A DNA stretch of 41,489 nt, taken from contig JASHOY010000503.1 in the NCBI GenBank assembly GCA_030038435.1, positions 1 to 41,489 on the forward strand. Direction: 5' to 3'. Position numbers and translations under genes: made by a program. Position 1 is the stretch's first letter, and each line of letters opens with the position of its first letter. Positions 1 through 8,504 of the stretch are shown one piece after another. The DNA comes from Acidobacteriaceae bacterium (GTDB lineage Bacteria; Acidobacteriota; Terriglobia; Terriglobales; Acidobacteriaceae). The notes below the pieces were generated by a model that was not told the DNA's origin, ran no database searches, and saw nothing but the letters and a program-made list of their open reading frames with translations.

Positions 1-1
1 G

Positions 2-130
2 ACGCCGGAAGAGATCGCGGCCACCTTGGATGCACCGCTGGCTACGGTGAAGAGCCAGTTGCAGCGCGGTTTGAAGCTGCTGCGCGCCAAAGCCGGCAGC
101 CACTTAAAGGAGTACGTGCGTGGAACCTGA
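2..130 (+). CDS. RNA polymerase sigma factor, ECF type (C-terminal fragment)
   Basis: Only the last 42 residues lie in the window; the gene begins upstream. They form the sigma-70 region 4 helix-turn-helix, seen as TPEEIAATLDAPLATVKSQL followed by a basic helix with the usual RGLKLLRAK pattern, which contacts the -35 element. The stop overlaps the GTG start of the next gene by 11 bases, so the two are probably translationally coupled. The next product has a single membrane helix, so a sigma/anti-sigma pair is the natural reading. Region 2 is not visible, so the ECF subgroup cannot be assigned. Confidence 0.85.
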   Translation, partial: TPEEIAATLDAPLATVKSQLQRGLKLLRAKAGSHLKEYVRGT

Positions 131-485
131 AAGCACAGACGACTTCGAGCGCGACCTGCACACGGCGCTGGAACGGATACCCGCTCCGCCCGCACTGAAG
201 CGCAAGCTGATGGAACGCAGGCAGGCGCGATATGTGGCGCGGCGGCGGCGGGTGGTCTGGTGGCAACGCATGGCAACCGCAGCAGCGTTGTTGTGTGTGC
301 TGGCTGGCGCGTTGATGTGGCGTAGCGCCGAGCGTCGCCGCCAGGGCGAGGAAGCACGCCGCGAAGTGATTGTTGCCCTGCGCATCACCAGCCGCGCACT
401 GAAGCAGATGGAGTCGCAACTCGCGGCTCACAACCAGAACCTGCTGAGCCGCGCTCAAATGGGGAAAAGCAACAACCAGGAGTGA
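120..485 (+). CDS. single-pass membrane protein, probable anti-sigma factor
   Basis: A 121-residue protein from a GTG start inside the end of the sigma factor gene. Residues 1-40 are charged and probably cytoplasmic. A basic/aromatic stretch ending VVWWQ precedes one hydrophobic helix at about residues 50-66, and the rest (about 67-121) is an extracytoplasmic, helical, Gln/Asn-rich tail. No zinc-binding HxxxCxxC anti-sigma motif is visible, so the anti-sigma role rests on position and topology only. It is followed after 23 bases by two exported DUF4252-like proteins, probably in the same operon. Confidence 0.6.
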   Translation: MEPESTDDFERDLHTALERIPAPPALKRKLMERRQARYVARRRRVVWWQRMATAAALLCVLAGALMWRSAERRRQGEEARREVIVALRITSRALKQMESQLAAHNQNLLSRAQMGKSNNQE

Positions 486-508
486 GGAGCAGGAGTAAGG
501 AGTAGGCC

Positions 509-1117
509 ATGAAAATACGCATCGCAACATGGATCTTGGGCGCAGCGACCCTGGCCGCAGCGGCCTGGGCGCAGAGTTCACCGCTGCCGATACCGTCGCC
601 TCTTGAAAAACAACTGGCCGCGCGCGCTTCCAACGTAACCGAGGTGACGCTGGGCAAGAACATGCTCGGCTTTGCCGCCAAGTTCATGGACGGCGACAAC
701 CGCGATGATGTTGCCGCGCGCCAGTTAATTGAAGGCCTCGACGGTATCTATGTCCGCGATTACGAATTCGACAAGCCGGGGCAATATTCGATGGCCGAAG
801 TCGCGAGCCTGCGCAAGGCCTTTGAAACACCGGAATGGACGCCGATTGTGCGCTCGCGCGACCTCAAGAGCGGCGAGACCACTGACGTGATGATGAAGAT
901 GGTCAACGGCGAATCGCAGGGCATGTTCGTTCTCGACGCCGAGCCCAAGGAATTGTCGATTGTCCTGATCCTGGGGCCGATCCGCATGGACAAACTGGGC
1001 ATGCTGAAGGGCCTCGGCGGCCTGGGCGAGCTGGATTCCCTGCCGAAATTGCAGCAGCGCGATCCTGAATCAAACGCCTCGGCAAAGCCTGGCGGCGCGA
1101 AAGGTGGCAAGCAATGA
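509..1117 (+). CDS. exported DUF4252-like protein
   Basis: A 202-residue protein with a clear Sec signal peptide (MKIRIATWILGAATLAAAAWA, probable cleavage after AWA). The mature part has the DUF4252 pattern: a GKNMLGFAAKF-like segment, a 'GLDGIYVRDYEF' strand, a central 'EWTPIVRSR' block and a C-terminal 'KELSIVLILGPI' strand. The function of this family is not established. The last 30 residues are Gly/Lys-rich and low in complexity. The stop overlaps the next start as ATGA, which indicates translational coupling. In other bacteria DUF4252 proteins often sit beside ECF sigma/anti-sigma pairs, as here. Confidence 0.75.
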   Translation: MKIRIATWILGAATLAAAAWAQSSPLPIPSPLEKQLAARASNVTEVTLGKNMLGFAAKFMDGDNRDDVAARQLIEGLDGIYVRDYEFDKPGQYSMAEVASLRKAFETPEWTPIVRSRDLKSGETTDVMMKMVNGESQGMFVLDAEPKELSIVLILGPIRMDKLGMLKGLGGLGELDSLPKLQQRDPESNASAKPGGAKGGKQ

Positions 1118-1596
1118 AACTCTGGCTGTGGCTTCCTCTCTGCATGGTGGTCGCGGTGGTGACACTGATGGCCATGGCTCCTCGCGGAAACGGTTTTGAG
1201 GGCGTGGTCAACTCCATCCAGAGCCAATATCACGTGCATGCCACACAAATCCCCATGATGGGACTGGTGAGCATCATGGCGCTCGGCGCCACGCATGGCG
1301 GCGTGGGCGACGTGCACGTGGCGCAGTTCGAGCATTTTCGCGGCCCTGTGGACGGCGACCAATTGAATCGCATGGTCCAGGAGAAACTCGGACAGGGCTG
1401 GGACAGGATGATCCGCGAGAAAAACGGCAGCGGACGTGAGCTGACACTGATTTTTTCCCGGCCCGAAGGGCGTCGCATGGGCCTCTTTGTGGTTGACCTC
1501 AATGGCCATGAGCTGGACGTCGTCCAGGTTTCCGTCGATCCCGATCATCTCAACGAAAGCATCACCCGATACGATCACCACGACCTCTCCGACTGA
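1114..1596 (+). CDS. second DUF4252-like envelope protein
   Basis: A 160-residue protein with an N-terminal hydrophobic segment (residues 3-21) that is a signal peptide or anchor. The C-terminal two thirds align by eye with the preceding protein: 'QFEHFRGPVDGDQLNRMVQE', a 'GWDRMIREK' block matching 'EWTPIVRSR', then a 'RMGLFVVDLNGHELDVVQV' strand pair. The two genes are therefore probably diverged tandem duplicates. Translation is coupled through an ATGA overlap. After the stop there are 57 bases before the next gene, which is functionally unrelated. Function unknown. Confidence 0.7.
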   Translation: MKLWLWLPLCMVVAVVTLMAMAPRGNGFEGVVNSIQSQYHVHATQIPMMGLVSIMALGATHGGVGDVHVAQFEHFRGPVDGDQLNRMVQEKLGQGWDRMIREKNGSGRELTLIFSRPEGRRMGLFVVDLNGHELDVVQVSVDPDHLNESITRYDHHDLSD

Positions 1597-1653
1597 AAAA
1601 TGCGCTTTTGCATACCTCTGGAAGTCTCCGCGAACTGGGCTAGACTTATTTGA

Positions 1654-2613
1654 GTGACCGCTCCTTTTTCGCCGGATAGATCCCCTTATCGCGGACGCCT
1701 TGCGCCTTCGCCCACAGGCTATCTGCACGTGGGACACGCGCGCACTTTCTGGATGGCAAGCCGGCGGGCGTGCGAGGCTGGCGGCACGCTGCTCATGCGC
1801 ATGGAGGATCTTGATCCGGACCGCAGCCGCGCTGTTTACGCCCAAGCAGCGCTCGAAGATTTAAGGTGGCTTGGCATCCGCTGGCAAGAGGGGCCGGACC
1901 TCGGCGGCCCATTTGCGCCCTACGAGCAGAGCAGACGGCGCGCGGTATATCTGAGCTTGTGGCGCGAGCTTCTGCGGCGTGGGTCCATCTATCCTTGCCG
2001 CTGTTCGCGCAGAGACCTGGCCGGCGCCGTCTCTGCGCCGCATGAGGGCGGATCACCAGCAGGACGGGGTTCCGTGGAGAGCAACCCCCTCGATGATGAG
2101 CCGGTGTACCCGCGGACCTGCCGGAGACTCCAGGACAAAATCCCGGAAACACTTTCTTCCCTGGGACTCGACATTGATTCGCCCGATGGAATCAACTGGC
2201 GCTTCCGCGTACCTGACGGAGAAGCAGTTGAGTTCGTGGATACGAACCTTGGCCCGCAGAGCTTTGTCGCGGGAGTTGACTTCGGAGACTTTGTCGTGTG
2301 GCGCCGCGACGGTGTGCCCAGTTATCAGCTTGCCTGCGTAGCCGACGATGCCGCCATGGCCATTACGGAAGTGGTGCGCGGCGCCGACCTGCTCAAATCG
2401 ACCTCGCGGCAGGTTCTTCTTTATCGTGCCCTGGGCCTGAAACCGCCGGCCTGGTACCACTGCGATCTGGTCGTCGACAAATCCGGCCGCCGCCTGGCCA
2501 AGCGCCATGACGCGCTCAGCATTCACGCCCTGCGCCAGCGCGGCCTCACGCCGGAGGAGGTGCTATCGGCGCAGGCAACATCGCCGATCGACACCTCCAA
2601 GTCATTTTGTTGA
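1654..2613 (+). CDS. gluQ: glutamyl-Q tRNA(Asp) synthetase
   Basis: GluQ-RS activates glutamate and attaches it to the queuosine base at the wobble position of tRNA(Asp). The 319 residues match the family length. The class I signature HVGH follows RGRLAPSPTGYL near residue 25, and the KMSKS-like loop is present as GRRLAKRHDALS near the C-terminus. A short zinc-site pattern (YPCRCSRRD, later YPRTCRR) is present. There is no C-terminal anticodon-binding domain, which separates it from a full glutamyl-tRNA synthetase. The start is GTG; a clear Shine-Dalgarno is not obvious. It is transcribed toward a minus-strand gene only 40 bases away. Confidence 0.92.
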   Translation: MTAPFSPDRSPYRGRLAPSPTGYLHVGHARTFWMASRRACEAGGTLLMRMEDLDPDRSRAVYAQAALEDLRWLGIRWQEGPDLGGPFAPYEQSRRRAVYLSLWRELLRRGSIYPCRCSRRDLAGAVSAPHEGGSPAGRGSVESNPLDDEPVYPRTCRRLQDKIPETLSSLGLDIDSPDGINWRFRVPDGEAVEFVDTNLGPQSFVAGVDFGDFVVWRRDGVPSYQLACVADDAAMAITEVVRGADLLKSTSRQVLLYRALGLKPPAWYHCDLVVDKSGRRLAKRHDALSIHALRQRGLTPEEVLSAQATSPIDTSKSFC

Positions 2614-2653
2614 TGACCCGGGGTGTCTTGGGGCTTCCATGGGGTGGGCTGAG

Positions 2654-3793
2654 CTACCGAAGGGTCGCACCCACGAAGCGCGGGAAGTAAATATTCATGT
2701 CCGTCGCCAGCCGCTCATCGCTGCCGTTGGCGGTATAGGTAATAACGAGATCGGCTCCTTGCAATTCGGAATGCGCTTTGGCTCCGTAGACGAACGCATT
2801 CGGCGTATTCGATTCCGGCGGCGTGTAGACAAACTGCGCCGCGCTCCACGGCCCTTCAAGGCGCGACGCGTGACGCAGCACGATCCTGGATGCGCCGAAG
2901 CCGCGGCCGCCGATCTTCTGCCCACTCACCTGCAGGAATCCGCCGCGAGAGTCGCGCTGCACACTGAACTCGCTGCCTGCGTCTGGGATGACGACTTCCC
3001 GCATGGCAGCATTCGCCATCCAACCGCGGCCTGTGCCGCACCACCATTGCGGCGCGTCAAGCCGGCCTTCCGCCACCTCCGCCGCCGGCCAGCGCAAGAG
3101 GTAGGCATCGTGGCTTACGTCGTTCAGCGCAAATGCATACACAAATCGCTCCTCACTCAGGACCGCCATCCCTATCAGCAGTTTCCCCCGGCTTTCAGGC
3201 CCAGTCAGCTCGCGGAGTTTCCATTGCCACGGCGGTTGGCCGGGATTGGGAACCAGGAATGCACTCCAGCCGACAGACTGAAATCCAAGCGAACGCTTGT
3301 CCGCATCGCGCGTTTCGCGCATGTAGAAAAGCAGCAGCCGATTTCCCAGGCGAATGCCCTGCATCGGCCAGAACCAGTCAGCGCCTTGCGAGGATACGAA
3401 AGATGAAGGTTCGCTGTGACGATGACCGGAAAAGAAGTGGATAGAAGCGTGCGCCGGATCATAGCCGTCTTCAATGGCCACGCTGTTGCGCACGAATGTA
3501 GCCTGCCGGCGCGTCTCTCCCGGTTTAGTGGCGATGAACGAGTCGCCGAACAGCCACAGCACCCGACCGTGTCCCAGATCGACGGAGAACGCTCCGTCGC
3601 CTCCCAGCCACAATGGATCGGACCGGAAGAGGCGGTCAGCCTGCGTCCACGGAGCGGCTTCAATCGCTGTCCGCCCGCTTTGCGCGGCGCAACGAGACGA
3701 TTGGCAGGAACAAAGTCCGGCGGCGAGGAAAATTAGAATTGTGGAGATCGTTCCGCAGACGCAACGTGCCGGAGGCTGGCCCCGCTTTGGCAT
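2654..3793 (-). CDS. secreted DUF4185/DUF5005-like propeller protein
   Basis: A 379-residue protein with an N-terminal export signal (hydrophobic residues 16-28 ending GLCSC, an imperfect lipobox, so lipoprotein status is uncertain). The mature part shows beta-propeller blades: 'GGDGAFSVDLGHGRVLWLFGDSFIA' at about 64-88, then repeated Trp/Gly-rich strands. The 'WLFGDSFI' block and the closing 'LVITYTANGSD' resemble DUF4185/DUF5005 proteins, which look like glycoside-hydrolase propellers but lack a known activity. It lies 80 bases downstream of the oligogalacturonate lyase on the same strand, so a carbohydrate role is plausible but unproven. Confidence 0.65.
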   Translation of the reverse strand: MPKRGQPPARCVCGTISTILIFLAAGLCSCQSSRCAAQSGRTAIEAAPWTQADRLFRSDPLWLGGDGAFSVDLGHGRVLWLFGDSFIATKPGETRRQATFVRNSVAIEDGYDPAHASIHFFSGHRHSEPSSFVSSQGADWFWPMQGIRLGNRLLLFYMRETRDADKRSLGFQSVGWSAFLVPNPGQPPWQWKLRELTGPESRGKLLIGMAVLSEERFVYAFALNDVSHDAYLLRWPAAEVAEGRLDAPQWWCGTGRGWMANAAMREVVIPDAGSEFSVQRDSRGGFLQVSGQKIGGRGFGASRIVLRHASRLEGPWSAAQFVYTPPESNTPNAFVYGAKAHSELQGADLVITYTANGSDERLATDMNIYFPRFVGATLR

Positions 3794-3873
3794 GGGAACA
3801 GTATCCTACACCGCAGACCGGGAAACCGGCGAACCGGATTCCTTCCCGGCTCGTCCCGTCGCTCGCTGGCCTT

Positions 3874-5346
3874 TCAGTGTCCCGGCTGCGGCTTGCCGCC
3901 CGTGGTCAGAGGAGACTTCGGGTTCCACTGCCGCGCCAGCTCCGGCGTCGACTTCACCTCGTCCGCCGGCGGATTCACCGCCTTCGCCGCTTCCACTCCG
4001 AAGAGGTAGCTGGGCCCGAACATGTTGCTGGTGAAGAACACCATCTTTGCGTCGGGAGAAAAGCGCACATTCGGTTCTTCGCGGTAGTACTGGTGCGCCA
4101 TATTCACAAGGTGCTCGGCGTGAAACACTCCCGGCTGCCAGAAATCGGGCTGATTGAGCGCGCCATCGAGGGGAATCATCTCCGGGTGCAGCAGTTCGAT
4201 CCACTCGCCATCGGTGGCGTGCGCTACCTGCCCCGGGTCGCCGCCGTCGTCGCAGAACAGCGTAGCGCCATGGTTCACATTGAAGTGAATGCCCCACGCA
4301 TTGCGCGGCATATGATAGGCGACGCGCTGATGGGTTTTGAGGTTGTAGCCGGCGAGATAAAAGACCTGGCTCTTGGGGTACTGCCAGTCATACCAGATGG
4401 TTTCGCCGTCCAGTCCCCAGAACTCGTGGCCGGCAATTTCCATGGCCATGGTGCGGTGGTGAATCATCATGTTGTGCGTGCCGTCAGTATGAATCGTCCA
4501 GATGCGGTTCACTTTCTGCCAGGGTCCCTCGTGGCAATACATGAGCAGATCGGGATCGGTGGGTGAGAAGAGAAAGTGATTGAGCCAGGCGGTGGAGTGC
4601 AGCAGAATTTTGATCGTGCCCGGCTCTTCGCCGCCGGGGCCCGGTTCCAGGCGAATGGTGAAGAGCACCATGGGCAGGTGCGCGGCCAGGCGCCGCTCCA
4701 TCATTTCGCCCTTGTCGAAAGGTTGAAAGTGCGGTCCCTGCGTGGCGCTGGCCACGCGGTTGTCGGGATGCTGCTGCGCCCCGCGCATGGCGGCGCCGTA
4801 GGCCTCGCCCCGGGGTCCGCCGACGATGTAAGCGCCGGCAGCCAGGGTCTCATCGGCATTCACCGTCACCACCATGTGGTTGCGGGGCAGATCGATGAGC
4901 TTGCGGATCTTTCCGGTATTGGTGTCGGCCTTGTAAACGGAGACGATATGGGTTTCAGGATTCATCTCCGTGTAGAAGACGCTGTCCGTCTTGTGGCCCA
5001 CGACCATGGCGTGAACGCCGTACATGAAACGCGCGCGCGGGTTGCTCCCGACTCCCGGCGGCAGCGGCGGATTGGGCACCAGCAGCCGGGTCTGGCGGGT
5101 GGCCAGGTCGAGCACATGAATCCCGTCGGGCGCGGTGTAGATCATCTGCTTTTCGTCCGGGGTGTAGGCATTCACGTTGAAATAAAAGCCGCCCGAGTTG
5201 GGCTCGTTGCTGATCCGCCAGATGCGATGCCCCGTGTCTTTATCCACCCAGGTGCGCGGCGGCGCTGGCATGCCCGGCGCGGTTTGAGCCACGGCGGGGA
5301 GAGAAACGGCAGCGAAAACCATTGCGGCAAGCACGCGAAAACCCAT
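3874..5346 (-). CDS. ogl: oligogalacturonate lyase (PL22), exported
   Basis: A beta-propeller lyase of family PL22 that cleaves unsaturated oligogalacturonides from pectin to 5-keto-4-deoxyuronate. The start is ATG at 5346, preceded by AAGGAG at 5354-5359 with 7-base spacing; the frame stays open further upstream but without such support. The protein has 490 residues. Residues 1-20 are a signal peptide ending AVAQ. The family hallmark PPRTWVDKDTGHRIWRIS follows, then 'FNVNAYTPDEKQMIYT' and a His-rich metal-site region ('LFSPTDPDLLMYCHEGPW', 'IHFNVNH'). Export is notable because the Erwinia and Yersinia enzymes are cytoplasmic. No kduI, kduD or pectate transporter is nearby. Confidence 0.88.
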   Translation of the reverse strand: MGFRVLAAMVFAAVSLPAVAQTAPGMPAPPRTWVDKDTGHRIWRISNEPNSGGFYFNVNAYTPDEKQMIYTAPDGIHVLDLATRQTRLLVPNPPLPPGVGSNPRARFMYGVHAMVVGHKTDSVFYTEMNPETHIVSVYKADTNTGKIRKLIDLPRNHMVVTVNADETLAAGAYIVGGPRGEAYGAAMRGAQQHPDNRVASATQGPHFQPFDKGEMMERRLAAHLPMVLFTIRLEPGPGGEEPGTIKILLHSTAWLNHFLFSPTDPDLLMYCHEGPWQKVNRIWTIHTDGTHNMMIHHRTMAMEIAGHEFWGLDGETIWYDWQYPKSQVFYLAGYNLKTHQRVAYHMPRNAWGIHFNVNHGATLFCDDGGDPGQVAHATDGEWIELLHPEMIPLDGALNQPDFWQPGVFHAEHLVNMAHQYYREEPNVRFSPDAKMVFFTSNMFGPSYLFGVEAAKAVNPPADEVKSTPELARQWNPKSPLTTGGKPQPGH

Positions 5347-5602
5347 GGGGAAGCTCCTTGAGAAAATGAGTGGAGAAGATGACGGCCGGCGATGCGGGAG
5401 CCGGCGGACAAAGACCCTTATACACCTCCACGCTATCGATTGGAAAATTGTTTGCGGTTGGAAACACGGGGTTGTCTGCGCGATGCAAGGCGCCAGCACT
5501 CGCCGCGGCGAAAGAAAGGGGCGGAAGAGTCCTGGCGGCGATCTTGAAGTGCCTTTTGCGGCCATGCGGCGATAGGATATGGTTTCTGAGGAAGAGCAAA
5601 CC

Positions 5603-6628
5603 ATGCGAACAGCGGAACTGATTGCGCCCCGGACCTTTCAGCTAGCCGAAATGGCCATTGAAGATCCCGGACCAGGGGAAGTGCAAGTTCGGGTTGAAGC
5701 GGTAGGGGTGTGCGGGTCCGATCTGCATGCCTATTCCGAGGGCGCAGTGGGCAGCATGCCCAATGTCTATCCCATGATTCTGGGCCACGAGCCCGCGGGC
5801 CGCATCGTGAAAACCGGTCCGGGCGTGACCGGATTGGCTGCAGGCGACCGGGGAGCGCTGGAGCCGGCGCTTTATTGCTATCACTGCGAGTTCTGCCTGA
5901 GCGGGCACCATAATGTGTGTGCGAATATCCGCTTTTTGAGCAATCCCAACTATCCGGGCTTTTTTCGCGAACTGGTGAATCTGCCGGTAGTGAATTTTGA
6001 ACCCATCCCCCCAACCATGCCCTTTGCAATGGCGACTCTCGCCGAGCCCCTCGCCATCGCCATTCACTCCCTGCGCCTGGCGTCGATTCGCCCCGGCGAA
6101 ACCGTGGCCGTGATCGGCGCCGGCCCCATCGGGCTATTGACCATCGCCGCGCTGCGAGCCGCCAAAGCGGGAAGGGTTTGGGCCGTAGAACCGCTGGCGC
6201 ACCGGCGCGAACTGGCGCGCGGAATCGGCGCAGACGTCGCCCTCGATCCCGAAGAAGCCATCCGTGAAATCCTGCGCGACTCCGGGCAGCGCGGCGTTGA
6301 TTGTGCAATTGATTGTGCCGCGGGGGAAAATACGACCAGCCAGGCGATCCAGTTAGCGCGCAACGCCGGCCGCGTGGCTCTGACCGGCATTCATTCCACT
6401 GCCGCGGTGTCGGTGGACGGCTCCTCGATGCGACGCAAGGAGCTGACGATTTTCAACGTCCGCCGTTCCAATCATGAGACCGAAGAAGCTCTGCAACTGC
6501 TTGAGGCCGAGCCCGGCTGGTTCGCTCCGCTGCTCACCCACTCGCGCGCCATCGATCGCATCGATGAGGCCTTCACCATCGCCAGCCAATATCAGGACGG
6601 CGTGGGAAAGATGATCGTCAGGCCGTAA
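5603..6628 (+). CDS. zinc-dependent medium-chain alcohol/polyol dehydrogenase
   Basis: A 341-residue MDR-family NAD(P)-dependent dehydrogenase. The start ATG at 5603 is chosen because GAGGAAG lies 8 bases upstream; an ATG at 5579 in frame has no such site. Catalytic zinc ligands are visible as C37 in GVCGSD and H62-E63 in GHE. The structural zinc site is C92, C95, C98 and C106. The Rossmann motif is VIGAGPIGLL at about residue 165. The overall pattern is close to threonine/sorbitol dehydrogenases, but the substrate cannot be read. It is divergent from ogl across about 256 bases, so a role in uronate or sugar oxidation is possible but only contextual. Confidence 0.88.
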   Translation: MRTAELIAPRTFQLAEMAIEDPGPGEVQVRVEAVGVCGSDLHAYSEGAVGSMPNVYPMILGHEPAGRIVKTGPGVTGLAAGDRGALEPALYCYHCEFCLSGHHNVCANIRFLSNPNYPGFFRELVNLPVVNFEPIPPTMPFAMATLAEPLAIAIHSLRLASIRPGETVAVIGAGPIGLLTIAALRAAKAGRVWAVEPLAHRRELARGIGADVALDPEEAIREILRDSGQRGVDCAIDCAAGENTTSQAIQLARNAGRVALTGIHSTAAVSVDGSSMRRKELTIFNVRRSNHETEEALQLLEAEPGWFAPLLTHSRAIDRIDEAFTIASQYQDGVGKMIVRP

Positions 6629-6753
6629 GTTGGCCGGATTCGCTGGCAAACCAAAAGGCCGTATTTGCCTCAGCCCGGTAATTTCCAAAGCGATGAGGCA
6701 CGGTGCCGGAATCCCTTGACGAATATGCTCACCGGCCTTGACGGTTTTTGTCT

Positions 6754-7740
6754 TCAGGCTGCGGCCTTTGCCTCGGCGCGCGTGAGGAAGGCTACCACTT
6801 CAGGGCCGAGGCGGCGGGCGCCGTCGAGTGGCGCCAGATGCCCGCAACCGGCAACCACGTGCAGTTCGGAGTAGGGAATGAGCTGGTGCATCTGTTGTCC
6901 CTGCTGAAGTGAGATGCACTCATCTTGTTCTCCCCAGCCAATGAAGACCGGCATTTTAAGTGTGGGCAGCAGCGTGTTGGTCACGTCCCGGGCGGTATAC
7001 ATTTCGTTGAGCGCGCGGCGAATCACCCAGCCCCTGGGGGCGCAGGCGCGCAGAATGCCGCGGGCAAGAAAGCCGGGAATGGGCATGGGATCGGGCTCCA
7101 GGATCCGGTGCAGACGTTCCAGTTCATCCGCAGTGGATGGAGTGAAGATCTGAGTATCCCATTTCGGATGAACGTGGAGGCCGGCCGAATCGAAGAGCAT
7201 CAGGTGACGGACCAGCTCCGGGGCGCGAACGGCGATGAGCTGGGCGACCCATCCCCCCATGGACCAGCCGCCAAGCTCGACGCTGCGGTAGCCGAGGGCG
7301 CGGATAAAAGCGATCATCTGGTCGGCTTCATCGCGCACCGAGTAGGAGAAATCCTCCGGCGCTTCGCTTCGCCCGTAGCCCAGCAGGTCAGGCATGTATA
7401 CACGGTAACCGGCCTTCACGAAGTAAGGAGCCAGCCCCCGCCAGTTCTCAGCGCGGCCGCCGAGCCCGTGCAGCAGCACTACCGGCGGCCCGGCAATGGG
7501 ACCGCCAACGAGATAATGGAGCCGGTGGCCATTGACTGAGATCCTGCGGCTGCGGAAGCCGCGAAGCCAGATCCAGGCGCCGGTAAAGCCGTCATAGCAG
7601 GTGACCGGCCATTGCCAGAATCCCGCGCCGGCCGCAACCAGCAACGTCGCGCCGGAAAGAACCAGTGCAGCTTTGCGCCGGGTAGCAGTCAGAGCGCCTC
7701 CTTTTGTGTGGCAGGCCACAGCTTCGCCGCGCGCCGCCAT
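6754..7740 (-). CDS. alpha/beta hydrolase with N-terminal membrane anchor
   Basis: A 328-residue alpha/beta-hydrolase fold protein. An N-terminal hydrophobic segment (about residues 24-46) anchors or exports it. The oxyanion region is VVLLHGLGGRAENW, the nucleophile elbow is GGWSMGG (Ser), and the acid and His appear as GWGEQDECIS and GCGHLAPLDGAR. The Cys after E in GEQDEC is unremarkable. The ATG at 7740 overlaps the upstream Nudix gene by 52 bases. A GTG at 7719, or a CTG at 7692 that overlaps the Nudix stop as CTGA and follows GGAGG, may be the true start. Substrate unknown; related sequences include lipase/esterase and haloalkane-dehalogenase-like hydrolases. Confidence 0.85.
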   Translation of the reverse strand: MAARGEAVACHTKGGALTATRRKAALVLSGATLLVAAGAGFWQWPVTCYDGFTGAWIWLRGFRSRRISVNGHRLHYLVGGPIAGPPVVLLHGLGGRAENWRGLAPYFVKAGYRVYMPDLLGYGRSEAPEDFSYSVRDEADQMIAFIRALGYRSVELGGWSMGGWVAQLIAVRAPELVRHLMLFDSAGLHVHPKWDTQIFTPSTADELERLHRILEPDPMPIPGFLARGILRACAPRGWVIRRALNEMYTARDVTNTLLPTLKMPVFIGWGEQDECISLQQGQQMHQLIPYSELHVVAGCGHLAPLDGARRLGPEVVAFLTRAEAKAAA

Positions 7741-8159
7741 CCCTGGTCGATCACCCGCGCCGTAATCGGGTCAATGCGAAGCGCGGAGTGGCTGCTCCAC
7801 TCCGGCGGCGAAACCCAGCGCACCTCGGCGGCATCCGTAGCCGCACCGAGCGCCCCGCCCGTCACGCGGCAAAGATAGTCGGCGATGACATAGTGGTAAC
7901 GGATGCGGTCGCCGTCGCGGTGGATCCGGTCGAGCAGTTCTATGAGCTCGGCGGGCTGGACGATGAGGCCGGTTTCTTCGCGCACTTCGCGAACCACGCC
8001 CTCGGTAAGCGATTCGCCCAGTTCCAGCGCGCCGCCCGGCAGCGACCAATGGTCCTTCAGCGGCTCGGTGCCGCGGCGCACCAGCAGCACACGGCCCCCG
8101 TCGACAATTACGGCGCCGACGGCGACCATCGGAGCGGTTGGATATTCCCGGCGCATCAT
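7689..8159 (-). CDS. Nudix hydrolase
   Basis: A 156-residue Nudix protein that hydrolyses a nucleoside-diphosphate-linked substrate with Mg2+. The complete Nudix box GX5EX7REUXEEXGU is present: G43, E49, R57-E58, E61-E62 and G64. The protein begins with two adjacent ATGs (8159 and 8156). The compact size and the 'AVGAVIVDGGRVLLVRRG' strand fit MutT/ADP-ribose-pyrophosphatase-like enzymes, but the substrate cannot be inferred. It is followed directly by, and overlaps, the alpha/beta hydrolase, so the two form an operon divergent from the copper genes. Confidence 0.9.
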   Translation of the reverse strand: MMRREYPTAPMVAVGAVIVDGGRVLLVRRGTEPLKDHWSLPGGALELGESLTEGVVREVREETGLIVQPAELIELLDRIHRDGDRIRYHYVIADYLCRVTGGALGAATDAAEVRWVSPPEWSSHSALRIDPITARVIDQGWRRAAKLWPATQKEAL

Positions 8160-8273
8160 GTTCCATCGTAAATGGTTGCGCGCAAAAGCCGGATTCAGCG
8201 GGTGGTCCGCCGGCGGCGCCTGATTGCATCCCTGGCGCGGGACTATCATCAAAAAGGAGAAACGGGGGACGGG

Positions 8274-8483
8274 ATGGCGGAATTCGAGCTGCACATCGAT
8301 GGCATGCATTGCGGGTCGTGCGTAAAACGGGTGACCCAGGCTCTGGCGGCAACTGAAGGCGTGGAAGTGAAGGAAGTGAACATCGGGTCGGCGCGGCTGA
8401 GTTCCAGCCAGGCGCCGGCCCCAATCGATGCGGCAGTTGCGGCGCTGGCCAAAGCCGGTTACAGCGCGCACCTGCAGGTCTGA
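8274..8483 (+). CDS. heavy-metal-associated (HMA) copper chaperone, CopZ-like
   Basis: A 69-residue protein made of one HMA domain. The metal site is GMHCGSC (residues 9-15), followed by the usual 'CVKRVTQALAATEGVEVKEVNI' helix-strand and a closing 'AVAALAKAGYSAHL'. The start ATG at 8274 is chosen because the domain begins at once and GGGGGA lies upstream; the open frame upstream to 8172 is Arg-rich and not homologous. It lies 21 bases upstream of the copper ATPase and probably delivers Cu(I) to it. No CueR- or CsoR-type palindrome was recognised in the 114 bases upstream. Confidence 0.87.
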   Translation: MAEFELHIDGMHCGSCVKRVTQALAATEGVEVKEVNIGSARLSSSQAPAPIDAAVAALAKAGYSAHLQV

Positions 8484-8504
8484 GGGTAAGGGCAGAGGCA
8501 GAGA

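Noticed and set aside
8160-8273. CueR/CsoR copper operator upstream of copZ
   Set aside because: No recognisable palindrome; the short TTGCAT/TATCAT pair has a spacing of 14 and is not convincing.
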